DNA of 64,000 nucleotides from an uncultured Acidobacteriia bacterium (GTDB taxonomy: Bacteria; Acidobacteriota; Terriglobia; Bryobacterales; Bryobacteraceae). The stretch's first letter is position 1. The number at the start of each line of letters is the position of its first letter. A program made the translations under genes and the position numbers. This document shows, piece by piece, positions 44,091 through 52,639 of this stretch. The stretch lies in the NCBI GenBank assembly GCA_903900705.1, contig CAIUOG010000110.1, forward strand, positions 78,747 through 142,746. The letters are read 5' to 3'. Under the pieces are notes generated by a model. It saw only the letters and a program-made list of their open reading frames with translations. It was not told where the DNA came from and made no database searches.

Positions 44091-44120
44091 AAAGGGGCGG
44101 CCTTCGGGCCGCCTTTTTAT
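44091..44120. terminator. bidirectional terminator between convergent genes
   Basis: GGCGGCC (44096-44102) and GGCCGCC (44107-44113) around a TTCG tetraloop, with A residues before and T residues after. It lies between the TIGR03437 gene and cdsA, and reaches the cdsA stop. Confidence 0.88.
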
Positions 44121-44899
44121 TTGGGCTGCAGGAACGAAAGCACCGCGTAGAGCACGGGGAAGGTAAACAGCGAACTGTCAACGCGGTCAAGCATGCCGCC
44201 ATGGCCGGGCAGCAGCCTGCCACTGTCTTTCACGCCGGCGCTGCGCTTGACGGCGGATTCCGCCAGATCCCCCAGTTGCCCCGCAATGTTCGCGAGCAGA
44301 GAGATCAGACCGGCTTTCAGAAACGAAGTTCCGGGAATGGTGAGCGGCAGGAAAATCAGGCCGAAGATCATGGCGGCGCAGAGGGATGCAATGGCGCCCT
44401 CCCAGGTTTTCCCCGGGCTTACCATGGGCGCGAGCTTGCGGCGACCGAACCTCCGCCCAATGTAGTACGCGCCGGTATCCCCCGCCCAGTTCACCACCAG
44501 CGCAAACATCAGCCAGTAATGCCCCGAGTTCAGCTGCGGAGAGTTCAGATCGTGGATCAGAATCGCGGACTTCCACGCGCCGAAGATATAGAGGATTCCC
44601 AACACCAGCGCCCCTGCCCGCGGCACGGACTCCTCGAGCGAGGCGGAGGCAAGCGGCAGGCACATGGCCGCGATGGAGGTGAGAAACAGAATCACCGTGG
44701 CCTCGGCGGGAGGAGCGATCAGCAGCAGAAGTCCGGCTACAAAACCGAGGGGAGCAAAGGAACGGGTGATCGCCGCATATTCATGAAAGCAAAGCAGCGA
44801 CACCATGGCGACCATGGCCAGAAAAACAGCCCACGGCGCGAAGATGACGGTATAGACGGTGGCCGGAACCAGGACCAGAGCCGTAAGAATGCGCTTCAT
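44117..44899 (-). CDS. cdsA: phosphatidate cytidylyltransferase
   Basis: Polytopic inner-membrane enzyme of 260 residues that forms CDP-diacylglycerol from phosphatidate and CTP, the entry step to phospholipid synthesis. Several hydrophobic helices lead to the cytoplasmic-face C-terminal signature: VSPGKTWEGAIASL, then AGQLGDLAESAVKRSAGVKDSG and LLPGHGGMLDRVDSSLF, which is diagnostic for CdsA. Its start overlaps the uppS stop by four bases, the classic uppS-cdsA pair. Confidence 0.95.
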   Translation of the reverse strand: MKRILTALVLVPATVYTVIFAPWAVFLAMVAMVSLLCFHEYAAITRSFAPLGFVAGLLLLIAPPAEATVILFLTSIAAMCLPLASASLEESVPRAGALVLGILYIFGAWKSAILIHDLNSPQLNSGHYWLMFALVVNWAGDTGAYYIGRRFGRRKLAPMVSPGKTWEGAIASLCAAMIFGLIFLPLTIPGTSFLKAGLISLLANIAGQLGDLAESAVKRSAGVKDSGRLLPGHGGMLDRVDSSLFTFPVLYAVLSFLQPK

Positions 44900-45744
44900 T
44901 GCGGAACGGCGATTTCCTGAATTTCCTCATCCGGCAGCGGCTCTTCATCTTGAGATGCCATCTCCGCCGCAGCTTCGGGCAGGCCGCCAAAGCGGCGCTC
45001 CCGCTTCTGGAAGTCCAGAATGGCGCGCAGCAGTTCCTCGCGATTGAAGTCGGGCCAGAGGGTGTCCGTCACGTAGAGCTCGGCATAGGCAATCTGCCAT
45101 AGCAGGAAATTCGAAATCCGCATTTCTCCGGAGGTGCGGATCAGCAGATCCGGTTCCGGAAGGCCGGCCGTGTAAAGGCGGCGCGAAATCATCTCTTCGT
45201 CCACAACCAGACCAGCGAGCGAGCCGGCGATACGCGCTTCATCGATGATTGCGTTCACCGCATCCACCAGTTCGTTGCGCGCGCTGTAGTTGATGGCCAG
45301 GTTCAGGCACATGCCCGTATTCCGGGATGTCGCCCGTTCCACCGAGCGCAACTCTTCGTAAACGCGGGGGGGCAGGGCCTCCACCCGACCGCTCGATTGC
45401 AGGCGGATGTTGTTGCGCTGCAGATCCTGCAGCTCGTGGCGCAAATAAAACCGGAGCAGACGCCAGAGCATATCCACTTCAGTCCGGGGGCGCTTCCAGT
45501 TTTCCGCTGAAAAAGCGTAGAGGGTTAGAGCACGGACTCCCAGCCGGGAGCAATCTTCCACAACGCTGCGAACCATCTGTACGCCAGCCCGATGCCCGGC
45601 AAAACGGGGCAGGCCGCGACGCTTCGCCCAGCGCCCGTTCCCATCCATAATGATGGCAATGTGCGCGGGGATTCTGGCGGGGTCGAGGGCCAGCGCGAGC
45701 TCGCGTTCCTTACCGTCCGGCGAGAGCGCTTCGAGGAGCTTCAT
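44896..45744 (-). CDS. uppS: undecaprenyl diphosphate synthase (cis-isoprenyltransferase)
   Basis: Cytoplasmic cis-prenyltransferase of 282 residues that makes undecaprenyl diphosphate, the lipid carrier for peptidoglycan and LPS. Signatures are HIAIIMDGNGRWAKRRGLPR, containing the catalytic Asp, LTLYAFSAENWKRP, and the C-terminal DLLIRTSGEMRISNFLLWQ. An acidic tail of about 30 residues is longer than in most homologues. Its overlap with cdsA indicates one transcription unit. Confidence 0.95.
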   Translation of the reverse strand: MKLLEALSPDGKERELALALDPARIPAHIAIIMDGNGRWAKRRGLPRFAGHRAGVQMVRSVVEDCSRLGVRALTLYAFSAENWKRPRTEVDMLWRLLRFYLRHELQDLQRNNIRLQSSGRVEALPPRVYEELRSVERATSRNTGMCLNLAINYSARNELVDAVNAIIDEARIAGSLAGLVVDEEMISRRLYTAGLPEPDLLIRTSGEMRISNFLLWQIAYAELYVTDTLWPDFNREELLRAILDFQKRERRFGGLPEAAAEMASQDEEPLPDEEIQEIAVPQ

Positions 45745-45852
45745 CAGCGTTCAATTCGTAGCTTCCTTCCCATGGTACACCGTGGCGCAAAGCTCTGGCG
45801 AACGCAAAGGAGACCGGAGTTGAGCGGGCGCGGCGGGGGTTGGCTCGCGGGC

Positions 45853-46278
45853 CTACCCTTGTAGCAGGGCAACTGTCCGTTCATCCTGACGTCCGCGAAA
45901 GTACTTGCGCAAAGCGGCCAGAAACGGCTCGTTATTGGTGGTAATCAGGAAGAACAGCGTCATGCAGGAGTGGAACTTCAGGTGATCCGGCCAGGGAAAT
46001 ATCTGCCCCACAGAGAGCCCTTCCACCTCATTCACCAGAGCGGTGCACCGGATCAGCCTCGGCCCCAGCACCGGATGACTGAGGTACGCCGTGGCTTCGG
46101 CCTGGGATGCGATCCCGTAAAACTGTGCCTTTTCGCTCACTCCGAGACCCCGGAGTTGCGGAAAAACAAACCACATCCAGTGAGTCTGTTTTTCTCCCGC
46201 TCGCAGTTCCCGCAGCACCTGATCCATGCATGCATCCTGCGCTTCAACAAAACGCTGCAGATTGTACCGATCATTCAT
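45853..46278 (-). CDS. DUF1810 family protein
   Basis: Cytoplasmic protein of 141 residues matching the DUF1810 family: LQRFVEAQDACMDQVLREL, then HWMWFVFPQLRGLGVSEKAQ with the characteristic WFVFPQ, and a C-terminal KFHSCMTLF. Function is unknown; no catalytic proposal can be supported from sequence. It lies after the uppS start and before a terminator at 46302-46336, with no obvious operon partner. Confidence 0.9.
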   Translation of the reverse strand: MNDRYNLQRFVEAQDACMDQVLRELRAGEKQTHWMWFVFPQLRGLGVSEKAQFYGIASQAEATAYLSHPVLGPRLIRCTALVNEVEGLSVGQIFPWPDHLKFHSCMTLFFLITTNNEPFLAALRKYFRGRQDERTVALLQG

Positions 46279-46301
46279 GGCAATCTACAGACAATAACAA
46301 A

Positions 46302-46336
46302 AAAAGGGGCCCGCCATGTCCGGCGAGCCCCTTTTC
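46302..46336. terminator. bidirectional terminator
   Basis: AAAAGGGGC and GCCCCTTTT arms with extra GC pairing inside and an A-rich/T-rich flank. It lies past the stop of the PQQ-like gene (minus) and upstream of the DUF1810 gene. Confidence 0.8.
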
Positions 46337-46351
46337 CAGACCAAAGCAGTT

Positions 46352-47905
46352 CTATTTGGTACCAGGCAGTCCGAAACAGTACAAAATACTGTCGTAAGTC
46401 CCCAGATAAACCCGGCCATTCGCGACGGAAAGGCCACCGAAGTGCACCCAGCTCTTGATCTGATCGCCGCTGGAGTAAAGCTCCTTGCCGGTCTCGCCAT
46501 CGAGCGCATACAGAGTGGCGTGTTTGGAAGCCGCAATGCGCAGCTTGCTCGAATCACGCAGCCCGACGTCCGCATAAGCCTGCGTGGTGTTTTCGCCGCT
46601 GGCAAAACCATAAACCACGCCGTTTGCGATCACCGGCGGTTCCGCCTGATCCATATCGCGGGAAATCCAGGCCGGAGTCAGCTGCAGTTTGCCACCCTTT
46701 TCTTCCACCTTGAACGCGATCACCGCGCCGTGGGTGACGGGGCCGTTGGTGATGGGCACCTTCAGCTTGGGATGCACCGGTCCCCAGAAGGGCGTGAGCA
46801 CCCAGCGGGTGCCTTTCGAGTCTTCCCAGCTCGCCATGGAACCCCAGATTCCGGCCGAGGCGAAATTCACTTCCTCATTGCAGAGAAGCGGGGTGCGGTC
46901 GAGCGGAGTCTGGTGGTCATCACCGCCGGGGTTCTTCGGATCCATCAGGTAAACGCGGCATTCCTTGCTTGCCGTGACCATCAGTTCGCGCCCTTTATAA
47001 GTGAAGATCGCGGGGGTAACCTGGAAGTCCAGATCGCGTTTCTGCAGCCACGACCAGTTGGAGGGAATGAAATAATCGGCAATTTTCAGTTCATCGCCGA
47101 AAATCTTGGCTCCCACCAGGCCGTTACCGTAGGTCTGCGTGTCTTTGTCATAGCGACCGTCACCGGTCGGCGCCCACGCGATGCCATTCGAGTCGATGGC
47201 GGCGCCGGTGCGACCCCAGAGTCCGCCGGACTTCGGGCTGGCGGTCAGAACTTTGTGAGTGGGATCATCCAGGCGCATCGCCCAGACCTGATTCGGGTTG
47301 CCATGGCAGCCCTGCGCGGTGGTCGTGTAGAGCGCGTTGCCCCAGAGGTTCAGCGCGTAGGCTTTGGAATTCGCGCCCAGGAACTTCACGGGCTGCGAGA
47401 GTTCTTCGCCATCGGCGGCATTCAGGGTGTGCAACTGACCGTCACCGGCGATGGTGTAGACCGGACGCTGGCCGTTGGCGTTGGCGGGTCCGATGACCGG
47501 AGTCGCCAGCGCGCCTTCGGGGCAAAGCGGATCGTCATTGTTCGGCCGGACGTTGGCGGGCGTCGGGTAATCGAAGTGCTTCTTCCAGATCACCGTGCCA
47601 GTGGTGACGTCCATTGCGTAAATGTTGTCGGAGATACCGGAAACAATCGCGACCTGTTTGGTGCCGCCGGGGGTTTTCAGCTGGTCGATGATGAGTGGCG
47701 GGAAGAGCGAATGCATCTGCTGCGGCTGGTTATCCAGCTGCGCCTTCCACAGAATCTGCATGTTCTTCACGTTCGAGGGCGAGAGAATATGCTCGTCCTT
47801 CTGCCAGGCGGTGCGCTGCGGGTTGCCGCCATCGGTGAGCCAGTCCGCCGTGAAAGCGGGAACCACAACAGCGGCTGCGATCAGACAAAAATGAAGTTTT
47901 CGCAT
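46352..47905 (-). CDS. secreted PQQ-like beta-propeller protein, second of a pair
   Basis: Secreted protein of 517 residues with a signal peptide (MRKLHFCLIAAAVVVPAFT). It has repeated beta-propeller blades of the PQQ-enzyme type: WKAQLDNQPQ, VIWKKHFDYPTP, LHTLNAADGEEL, ALDGETGKELYSSGD and the last blade RVYLGTYDSILYCFG. Residues for PQQ and Ca binding as in methanol dehydrogenase cannot be confirmed, so it may be a propeller without the cofactor. It starts 10 bases after its paralogue's stop and is likely co-transcribed with it. Confidence 0.85.
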   Translation of the reverse strand: MRKLHFCLIAAAVVVPAFTADWLTDGGNPQRTAWQKDEHILSPSNVKNMQILWKAQLDNQPQQMHSLFPPLIIDQLKTPGGTKQVAIVSGISDNIYAMDVTTGTVIWKKHFDYPTPANVRPNNDDPLCPEGALATPVIGPANANGQRPVYTIAGDGQLHTLNAADGEELSQPVKFLGANSKAYALNLWGNALYTTTAQGCHGNPNQVWAMRLDDPTHKVLTASPKSGGLWGRTGAAIDSNGIAWAPTGDGRYDKDTQTYGNGLVGAKIFGDELKIADYFIPSNWSWLQKRDLDFQVTPAIFTYKGRELMVTASKECRVYLMDPKNPGGDDHQTPLDRTPLLCNEEVNFASAGIWGSMASWEDSKGTRWVLTPFWGPVHPKLKVPITNGPVTHGAVIAFKVEEKGGKLQLTPAWISRDMDQAEPPVIANGVVYGFASGENTTQAYADVGLRDSSKLRIAASKHATLYALDGETGKELYSSGDQIKSWVHFGGLSVANGRVYLGTYDSILYCFGLPGTK

Positions 47906-47915
47906 CGGTTTCTCC

Positions 47916-49580
47916 TTATTTCCCGGTCAATTGGGGCTGTTCCGCAAGGAAGCCCAGCGCATAGACCGTGTTGTCATGCGTTGTGAAATAGATACGGCGA
48001 TTCGCCACCGCCACGCCCGTGCCATGCGAGAAGGTCGACGCCATGGCGCCGCTCGAATACAGTTCCTTGCCGGTGAGGCCGTCCAGCACGTAGAGCACCG
48101 CGGGTTTCGCCAGCTTCTGCTTTTCAGCCACCGAGTACGGCGAGCCGTTTTCCTTCGCATTGCGGGAGGATTCGCCGGAGGAAAGCGCGAATACCAGTCC
48201 GTTGGCCGTGACCGTGGGCGCCGGCGACAGCATGTCGCGGGAGGTCCAGGCCTTGGTCAGAACCGGCTTGCCGCCCTGATCTTCCACCTTGAGCGCCACC
48301 ACGCCGCCGTTCGGAGCGCCCCACACCGAGGCGTAGACCCAGCGCGTGGCGCCGTCTTCCCAACTGGAGAAAGCGCCCGCGATGCCGGTGCCGGAGAACT
48401 TCGATTCCGGCGTTGCAATCGGTTCGCTCATCGCGAGGGGAGTATGGTGATCGGCGCCGCCGAGCGACTTCGAATCGAGCAGGTACACGCGGCCATCACG
48501 GCCACCGGCCACAATCACGTCACTGCCTCTCCAGCTGAATACCACCGGCGTCACCGCGGTAACTGGCACTCCCTTCGTCACCGGACGCGGGGCGCCGGCG
48601 GGCGTGAAGTAGTCCTTGACCTTAAGGTCCTTCGAGAGGGAGATCACGGTGTCGTTATAGTCACCGGCCATTTCGCCCTTACCGTCAGGAATCTGCGCGT
48701 AGACCGTGCCATCGTTGCCAATGGCCGTGCCAGCCGCACCAGCGGCGCCCGCACCGTTGAGTTCGAAGGAGCTGAGCTTCGGCTCGGTCGTCGAGAGATC
48801 AAGGGCGTACAGGCCGTTGGCGTTGCCGCCGCAGTTGTCCTGGGTGGCGGCGTAAACGACACCATCGTTCACGTTGATGCCGGAAACCTTGGAATTGGCG
48901 GGGACAAACTTAATGGGCGCGCCACGATCCGCCCCGGTGGAGGAGTTCAGAGCGTGCAGAGTGCCATCGCCACCAATCGCCGCGAAATTCGCGGCGCGAC
49001 CGAAGTTGCCGGCCGCGAACAGCGGTGGAGTCTGTGGCATCGGCGGGGGACCAGGCATGGGTGCCGCCGGACCACGCCCCGCGCCTGGAGCACCGGGTGC
49101 GCCCGGGCCGCGTCCACGACCGCCGGCGCCGCCACCACCGCGTCCCTGGGGACCTGCGCTGCTGCCGGGCATCGCAATGGCTGCAGTCATACCGCCGGGG
49201 CAGACCGAGGTTGGCGCAGCGGCCGGTTTATCAGCCTTGTAATCGAAGTGGGTCTTCCAGAAAGTACGGGCCAGGTCGGCATCGACGGCGAAGACGTTGT
49301 CAGAACTGGCGCCGAAGACCATCAGCTCTTTGAAGCCGAGATAGGTGATCAACATGCCGTTGACCACAGGGGAACCGGTGGCGCTCAGGCCTTTTGCCTG
49401 ATTCTCCGCCTTATATTTGTAAAGAAATTCGATCTTCCCCGCGTTTTCCTTGGTGAAGGCCTTTTCGGTCTTGGCCCAACCGTCCCGCTGGGGATTGCCG
49501 CTCTGGCTGGGCCAGTCGGCAGCCCAGATGACGGCGCACGCCACGGCAGCCGACAGGGCTATCAATGAGAACTTTCGCAT
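47916..49580 (-). CDS. secreted PQQ-like beta-propeller protein, first of a pair
   Basis: Paralogue of the gene just downstream, 554 residues with a signal peptide (cleaved near IWA). It shares the opening WPSQSGNPQRDGWAKTEKAF and blade ends such as RIYFTTHDNTVYALGF. It carries a Gly/Pro-rich insert of about 55 residues (near residues 130-185, with repeats of GRGRG and APGAP) absent from its partner; this is low-complexity and probably a loop. The pair may act as a dehydrogenase-like module using the nearby heme c protein at 49759-50223. Co-factor use is inferred. Confidence 0.85.
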   Translation of the reverse strand: MRKFSLIALSAAVACAVIWAADWPSQSGNPQRDGWAKTEKAFTKENAGKIEFLYKYKAENQAKGLSATGSPVVNGMLITYLGFKELMVFGASSDNVFAVDADLARTFWKTHFDYKADKPAAAPTSVCPGGMTAAIAMPGSSAGPQGRGGGGAGGRGRGPGAPGAPGAGRGPAAPMPGPPPMPQTPPLFAAGNFGRAANFAAIGGDGTLHALNSSTGADRGAPIKFVPANSKVSGINVNDGVVYAATQDNCGGNANGLYALDLSTTEPKLSSFELNGAGAAGAAGTAIGNDGTVYAQIPDGKGEMAGDYNDTVISLSKDLKVKDYFTPAGAPRPVTKGVPVTAVTPVVFSWRGSDVIVAGGRDGRVYLLDSKSLGGADHHTPLAMSEPIATPESKFSGTGIAGAFSSWEDGATRWVYASVWGAPNGGVVALKVEDQGGKPVLTKAWTSRDMLSPAPTVTANGLVFALSSGESSRNAKENGSPYSVAEKQKLAKPAVLYVLDGLTGKELYSSGAMASTFSHGTGVAVANRRIYFTTHDNTVYALGFLAEQPQLTGK

Positions 49581-49758
49581 GCAACGACCTTCCTTGTTTG
49601 TGAAGAGCCTGGTTGTGAAGAATAAACAAACTCTGTGCCGGTTTGAAACGACTCAAACCTGCACGGGAGTATATCACGGAACAACCAGAAGCGGCGCAGT
49701 CCGGCGCCATTTCCAACAGCGCGGAAAGCCAAACCGCTCGTTGCGGAAGCGGGTACTC

Positions 49759-50223
49759 TTAGAAAGCCAGACGCGCTTTTTTGGCTTCGACTTTCTTGAA
49801 GTCGAGACCGGGCACATTCTTCAGGTCGTCAATCACCTTGAATGCGCCTTTATCGGTGCGGTACTGAATCACGGCGGCGGATTCGGCGCGCGACAGGCCC
49901 AGGCCGGCTTCCAGTTCCACGCCGGTCGCCGTATTGACGTTGATCGGTTTCGGGGCTTCCGGACCAAAGTTCGTGGTGAGGTATTTCAGGATGGCTTCGT
50001 ACTCTTCGTCGGTGCCTTCCGAACCCAGATTCACCATCTTCGACACGGTTTCTTCCCAACCCGTTTTGCTCTGGTGCAGGGAGACCGCCTGTTCCGGCGA
50101 ATGGCATTTGCCGCAAACCTTGGCGGTTTCGTCGTGGCCGGGGCCCGGGGGAAGATCGGCAAGCGCGGAGGCGGTGAACAGCGAAGACGCAAAGAGAAGT
50201 GTGATGGCAGTAGTGAATCGCAT
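49759..50223 (-). CDS. heme c domain fused to a ComEA-like helix-hairpin-helix domain
   Basis: Protein of 154 residues with a signal peptide (MRFTTAITLLFASSLFTASA), then a heme c motif CGKCH (near residue 37) in a small cytochrome domain like that of quinohemoprotein amine dehydrogenases. After it comes a C-terminal helix-hairpin-helix of ComEA type: NVNTATGVELEAGLGLS, AVIQYRTDKGAFK and DLKNVPGLDFKKV. ComEA domains bind DNA in competent bacteria. The combination of heme and DNA-binding fold is unusual. The ATG at 50223 was chosen; one at 50244 is also in frame. It lies upstream of the PQQ-like pair on the same strand. Confidence 0.85.
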   Translation of the reverse strand: MRFTTAITLLFASSLFTASALADLPPGPGHDETAKVCGKCHSPEQAVSLHQSKTGWEETVSKMVNLGSEGTDEEYEAILKYLTTNFGPEAPKPINVNTATGVELEAGLGLSRAESAAVIQYRTDKGAFKVIDDLKNVPGLDFKKVEAKKARLAF

Positions 50224-50267
50224 AACGAGGCCTGTTTTCAGCATACCGCGACCGGAGCCAAACAGGG

Positions 50268-51206
50268 TTAACCCGATCCCGCCGGAGGAAACAGCTCAGC
50301 GGGCCGGCCGTCAATGCCAACAGTGGAGCCGGGCTTGTTATAGGGAACCCGCACATAGGCGAGCCCGTAGACCCTGCCTTCCGGGCAGACAGTGGAGGAG
50401 GTGACCTCCCCGGCTTCCTTGCCGCCCGCAAACAACTGCGTTCCCGGGACGGGCGCGGCGCTCCCGTCCAGCCGGAAACCCATCAGTTGCTTATTCACAT
50501 GACCACGCGACCGCACCCGCTCCACAATCTCCTGGCCCAGATAGCAGCCCTTGCGGAAATGCAAAGCGAACATCTGCTGCGATTCCTGCGGCAACGTGCT
50601 GTCGTTGATATCCTGCCCGAAGCGCGGTTTGAAATGGCGGACCCGCACATGCTCCGCGTCATCCGCGGACGCCGGCGCCGCCCCGGCGGCTTCGAAAGAC
50701 TGGACCGTCTGAGTGAAGCCGGCAAGTGGTCCGTAGACCCGCAGGCCCGGCGCGCCGGTGGCGGAAATCGCCGCCACCACGTTGTCGCCCAGGGCGACGT
50801 GGCTGAAAGCCTCACCGGGGGAAGCCAGAATCGCCATGGAATTCGGACCTTCCAGGCCGATGCAGAATGTATCGGAGGTCACGTCTTCCAGCGTCACATC
50901 GTCCGCAATGATGTATTTGTCCAGATGCTCCAGCACCAGCTGGCGGGTTTCCGGTTCCGTATCGAGCAGGAAATGATCCTCAAAACAGAGCACGTAAGCA
51001 TCCGCCTGAATGCGCCCCTGGGCGTTCAGAAAGAAAGCGTAGAGCCCCTCGCCCGGCTTGAGTTGCTGCACGTGATTGGTGGTCATCGCATGCAACAGCC
51101 GGGCGCGGTCCTCACCCGTAACGCGAATCCGGCCGCGCGCCGCCAGATCCAGAATTCCCGCGCCATGCGAGAGAGCCATGTAGCCGGGCGTCGCTGCCTG
51201 AGTCAT
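50268..51206 (-). CDS. ygfZ: YgfZ/GcvT-like iron-sulfur assembly factor
   Basis: Folate-binding protein of 312 residues from the YgfZ/IBA57 family, which helps build or repair [4Fe-4S] clusters in the cytoplasm. The diagnostic motif KGCYLGQE is present, with RVTGEDRARLLHAMTTNHVQ earlier, as in GcvT-type folds. ATG at 51206 overlaps the upstream membrane-protein stop by four bases. A longer open frame upstream was rejected because the family starts here. Confidence 0.92.
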   Translation of the reverse strand: MTQAATPGYMALSHGAGILDLAARGRIRVTGEDRARLLHAMTTNHVQQLKPGEGLYAFFLNAQGRIQADAYVLCFEDHFLLDTEPETRQLVLEHLDKYIIADDVTLEDVTSDTFCIGLEGPNSMAILASPGEAFSHVALGDNVVAAISATGAPGLRVYGPLAGFTQTVQSFEAAGAAPASADDAEHVRVRHFKPRFGQDINDSTLPQESQQMFALHFRKGCYLGQEIVERVRSRGHVNKQLMGFRLDGSAAPVPGTQLFAGGKEAGEVTSSTVCPEGRVYGLAYVRVPYNKPGSTVGIDGRPAELFPPAGSG

Positions 51207-51619
51207 TGTGTGAGAATCCACCGCAGCACCGCCGAGAGAATCACGATCACCACCCCGCTCACCGCGACTCCGGTCAGTTGCCGCGTCCGCTTGGCGTTGT
51301 CCGGCTTCAGGGCGACAATCACCACCGCGAAGACATGCAGCACCAGCAGAAACTTCACGCCAATCACGGCATGATAGGCCGGTGTGAGGTTCGTCTTGTT
51401 CAGGAAGTTGTAAACGCCGGAAGCGAGCAGACCGCCAATCGCGGCAAACGCCACCGGTCGCCACGCCGCTGCGATGGCGTTTTCCACTTTCTTCCGGGTG
51501 TCCTCCGACAGGGACGCGAGAGCAGGACTGACGGCGAGCAGCCAAACCAGCACGCCGCCCAGCAGCGTAATGGCGGAAATGATATGCGCAAACCGCATCA
51601 GAATGTTCAGGACAGGCAT
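51203..51619 (-). CDS. CopD-like small membrane protein
   Basis: Integral membrane protein of 138 residues with four predicted helices (about residues 5-28, 44-65, 75-97 and 107-130): RFAHIISAITLLGGVLVWLL, then FAAIGGLLASGVYNFL and IGVKFLLVLHVFAVVIVAL. The His in helix 1 (FAHI) and the His in helix 3 (LHVF) fit the CopD/heme-binding membrane family loosely. The start at 51619 follows a hydrophobic opening; ATG at 51640 in the same frame adds seven residues. It overlaps ygfZ by four bases and is divergent from the MBL gene at 51667. Confidence 0.8.
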   Translation of the reverse strand: MPVLNILMRFAHIISAITLLGGVLVWLLAVSPALASLSEDTRKKVENAIAAAWRPVAFAAIGGLLASGVYNFLNKTNLTPAYHAVIGVKFLLVLHVFAVVIVALKPDNAKRTRQLTGVAVSGVVIVILSAVLRWILTQ

Positions 51620-51666
51620 GAAACTATCATGATGAGGCATGGGCTACGCTGGATGCATCAACCGCA

Positions 51667-52296
51667 ATGATCCACGAAGTTCTGCCCGTTGGCCTGCTGG
51701 CCTGTAACTGCTCCATCATCGGCGATGAGGTCACCCACGAGGCGATCGTGATCGACCCTGGCGACGATATTTCCCACATCCTGCAGATTCTGGAACGGCA
51801 TGTGCTGAAGGTCAATATGATCGTGATCACGCATGCGCACATCGACCACATCGGCGGCGCGGCGAAACTGCGTAAGCTGACCGGCGCGCCGGTTTACATG
51901 AACGAAGCGGATGAGGTGCTGGCCGCGAATCTCGACATGCAGGCAGGGTGGCTGGGCGTTGAGACGCCGGAAAACCCCGGCATCGACCAGGCGTCACGGG
52001 AAGGCGATATTCTGCGGGCGGGCGGCGTGGAGGCGCTGGTGCTGCACACGCCCGGCCATACCCCCGGCAGCATCGCCTTATTCATTCCGGAAGAGAAAAA
52101 ACTGATTGCCGGCGACACTCTTTTCCGTGGCAGCGTGGGCCGCACAGATCTGCCGGGTGGCGATTCACGGGCAATCGCCCGTTCCATCCGCGGCAAGCTT
52201 TACACGCTGCCGGATGACGTGGTGGTCACCACCGGACACGGGGAGGAAACCACCATTGGGGAGGAAAAGGCGTCGAATCCCTTTGTGCGCCCCTGA
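51667..52296 (+). CDS. MBL-fold hydrolase (glyoxalase II-like)
   Basis: Cytoplasmic metallo-beta-lactamase-fold hydrolase of 209 residues. Metal-binding THAHIDHIGG, HTPGHTPGSIAL, GDTLFRGSVGR and TGHGEETTIGEE are all present, matching the glyoxalase II / YcbL-like group. These hydrolyse small thioesters such as S-lactoylglutathione or bacillithiol analogues, but the substrate is not certain. It is divergent from the CopD-like gene. The region just after its stop contains a 16-bp triplicate at 52286-52333 whose first copy covers the stop codon. Confidence 0.9.
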   Translation: MIHEVLPVGLLACNCSIIGDEVTHEAIVIDPGDDISHILQILERHVLKVNMIVITHAHIDHIGGAAKLRKLTGAPVYMNEADEVLAANLDMQAGWLGVETPENPGIDQASREGDILRAGGVEALVLHTPGHTPGSIALFIPEEKKLIAGDTLFRGSVGRTDLPGGDSRAIARSIRGKLYTLPDDVVVTTGHGEETTIGEEKASNPFVRP

Positions 52297-52333
52297 ATTG
52301 TTCGCCCGTAAATTTGTTCGCCCCTGAATTGGA
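52286..52333. repeat. three tandem 16-bp imperfect repeats
   Basis: Three adjacent copies (52286-52301, 52302-52317, 52318-52333) of a unit close to TCGCCCCTGAATTGT. The first copy contains the stop codon of the MBL-fold gene. Confidence 0.75.
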
Positions 52334-52354
52334 CGTCAGCGACTCAACCGGGAC

Positions 52355-52615
52355 TCAGGCCGATTTCGCAGCCTTCAGTTCCGCCATCACGCTGCTGATG
52401 AGATCTTTCGCATCCACAATCTGTTTTTGGATGATCTGGATGTCCATGGCCGGTTTCCCCGGCTGCCGCGCGCTCTGGCAGTAGACGCCGTGCTGACCCA
52501 CCAGCACCAGCGCATCCGTCAGAACATCCAGCGTGACGGCGAGGCGTCCGCGAGGGACGCCCATCATGAACTCATGCTTTTCCAGTTCTTCGCGCCGCTC
52601 TTCGTGTACGTTCAC
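52355..52615 (-). CDS. small hypothetical protein
   Basis: Protein of 86 residues, probably cytoplasmic: a charged N-terminus (MNVHEERREELEKHEFMMG), a central VTLDVLTDALVLVGQHG and a C-terminal helix rich in Lys and Ala (QIVDAKDLISSVMAELKAA). No family is recognised. It lies downstream of ssb on the same strand (24 bases) and could be co-transcribed. The frame is open, has plausible codon usage and sits in a spot otherwise empty, which supports but does not prove coding. Confidence 0.6.
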   Translation of the reverse strand: MNVHEERREELEKHEFMMGVPRGRLAVTLDVLTDALVLVGQHGVYCQSARQPGKPAMDIQIIQKQIVDAKDLISSVMAELKAAKSA

Positions 52616-52639
52616 GGGTAAAGTCCAGCGGGGCCCGGC

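Noticed and set aside
46316..47986. Long plus-strand frame opposite the PQQ-like gene
   Set aside because: Arg/Val/His-rich antisense shadow with no start context, while the minus frame shows a signal peptide and propeller blades.
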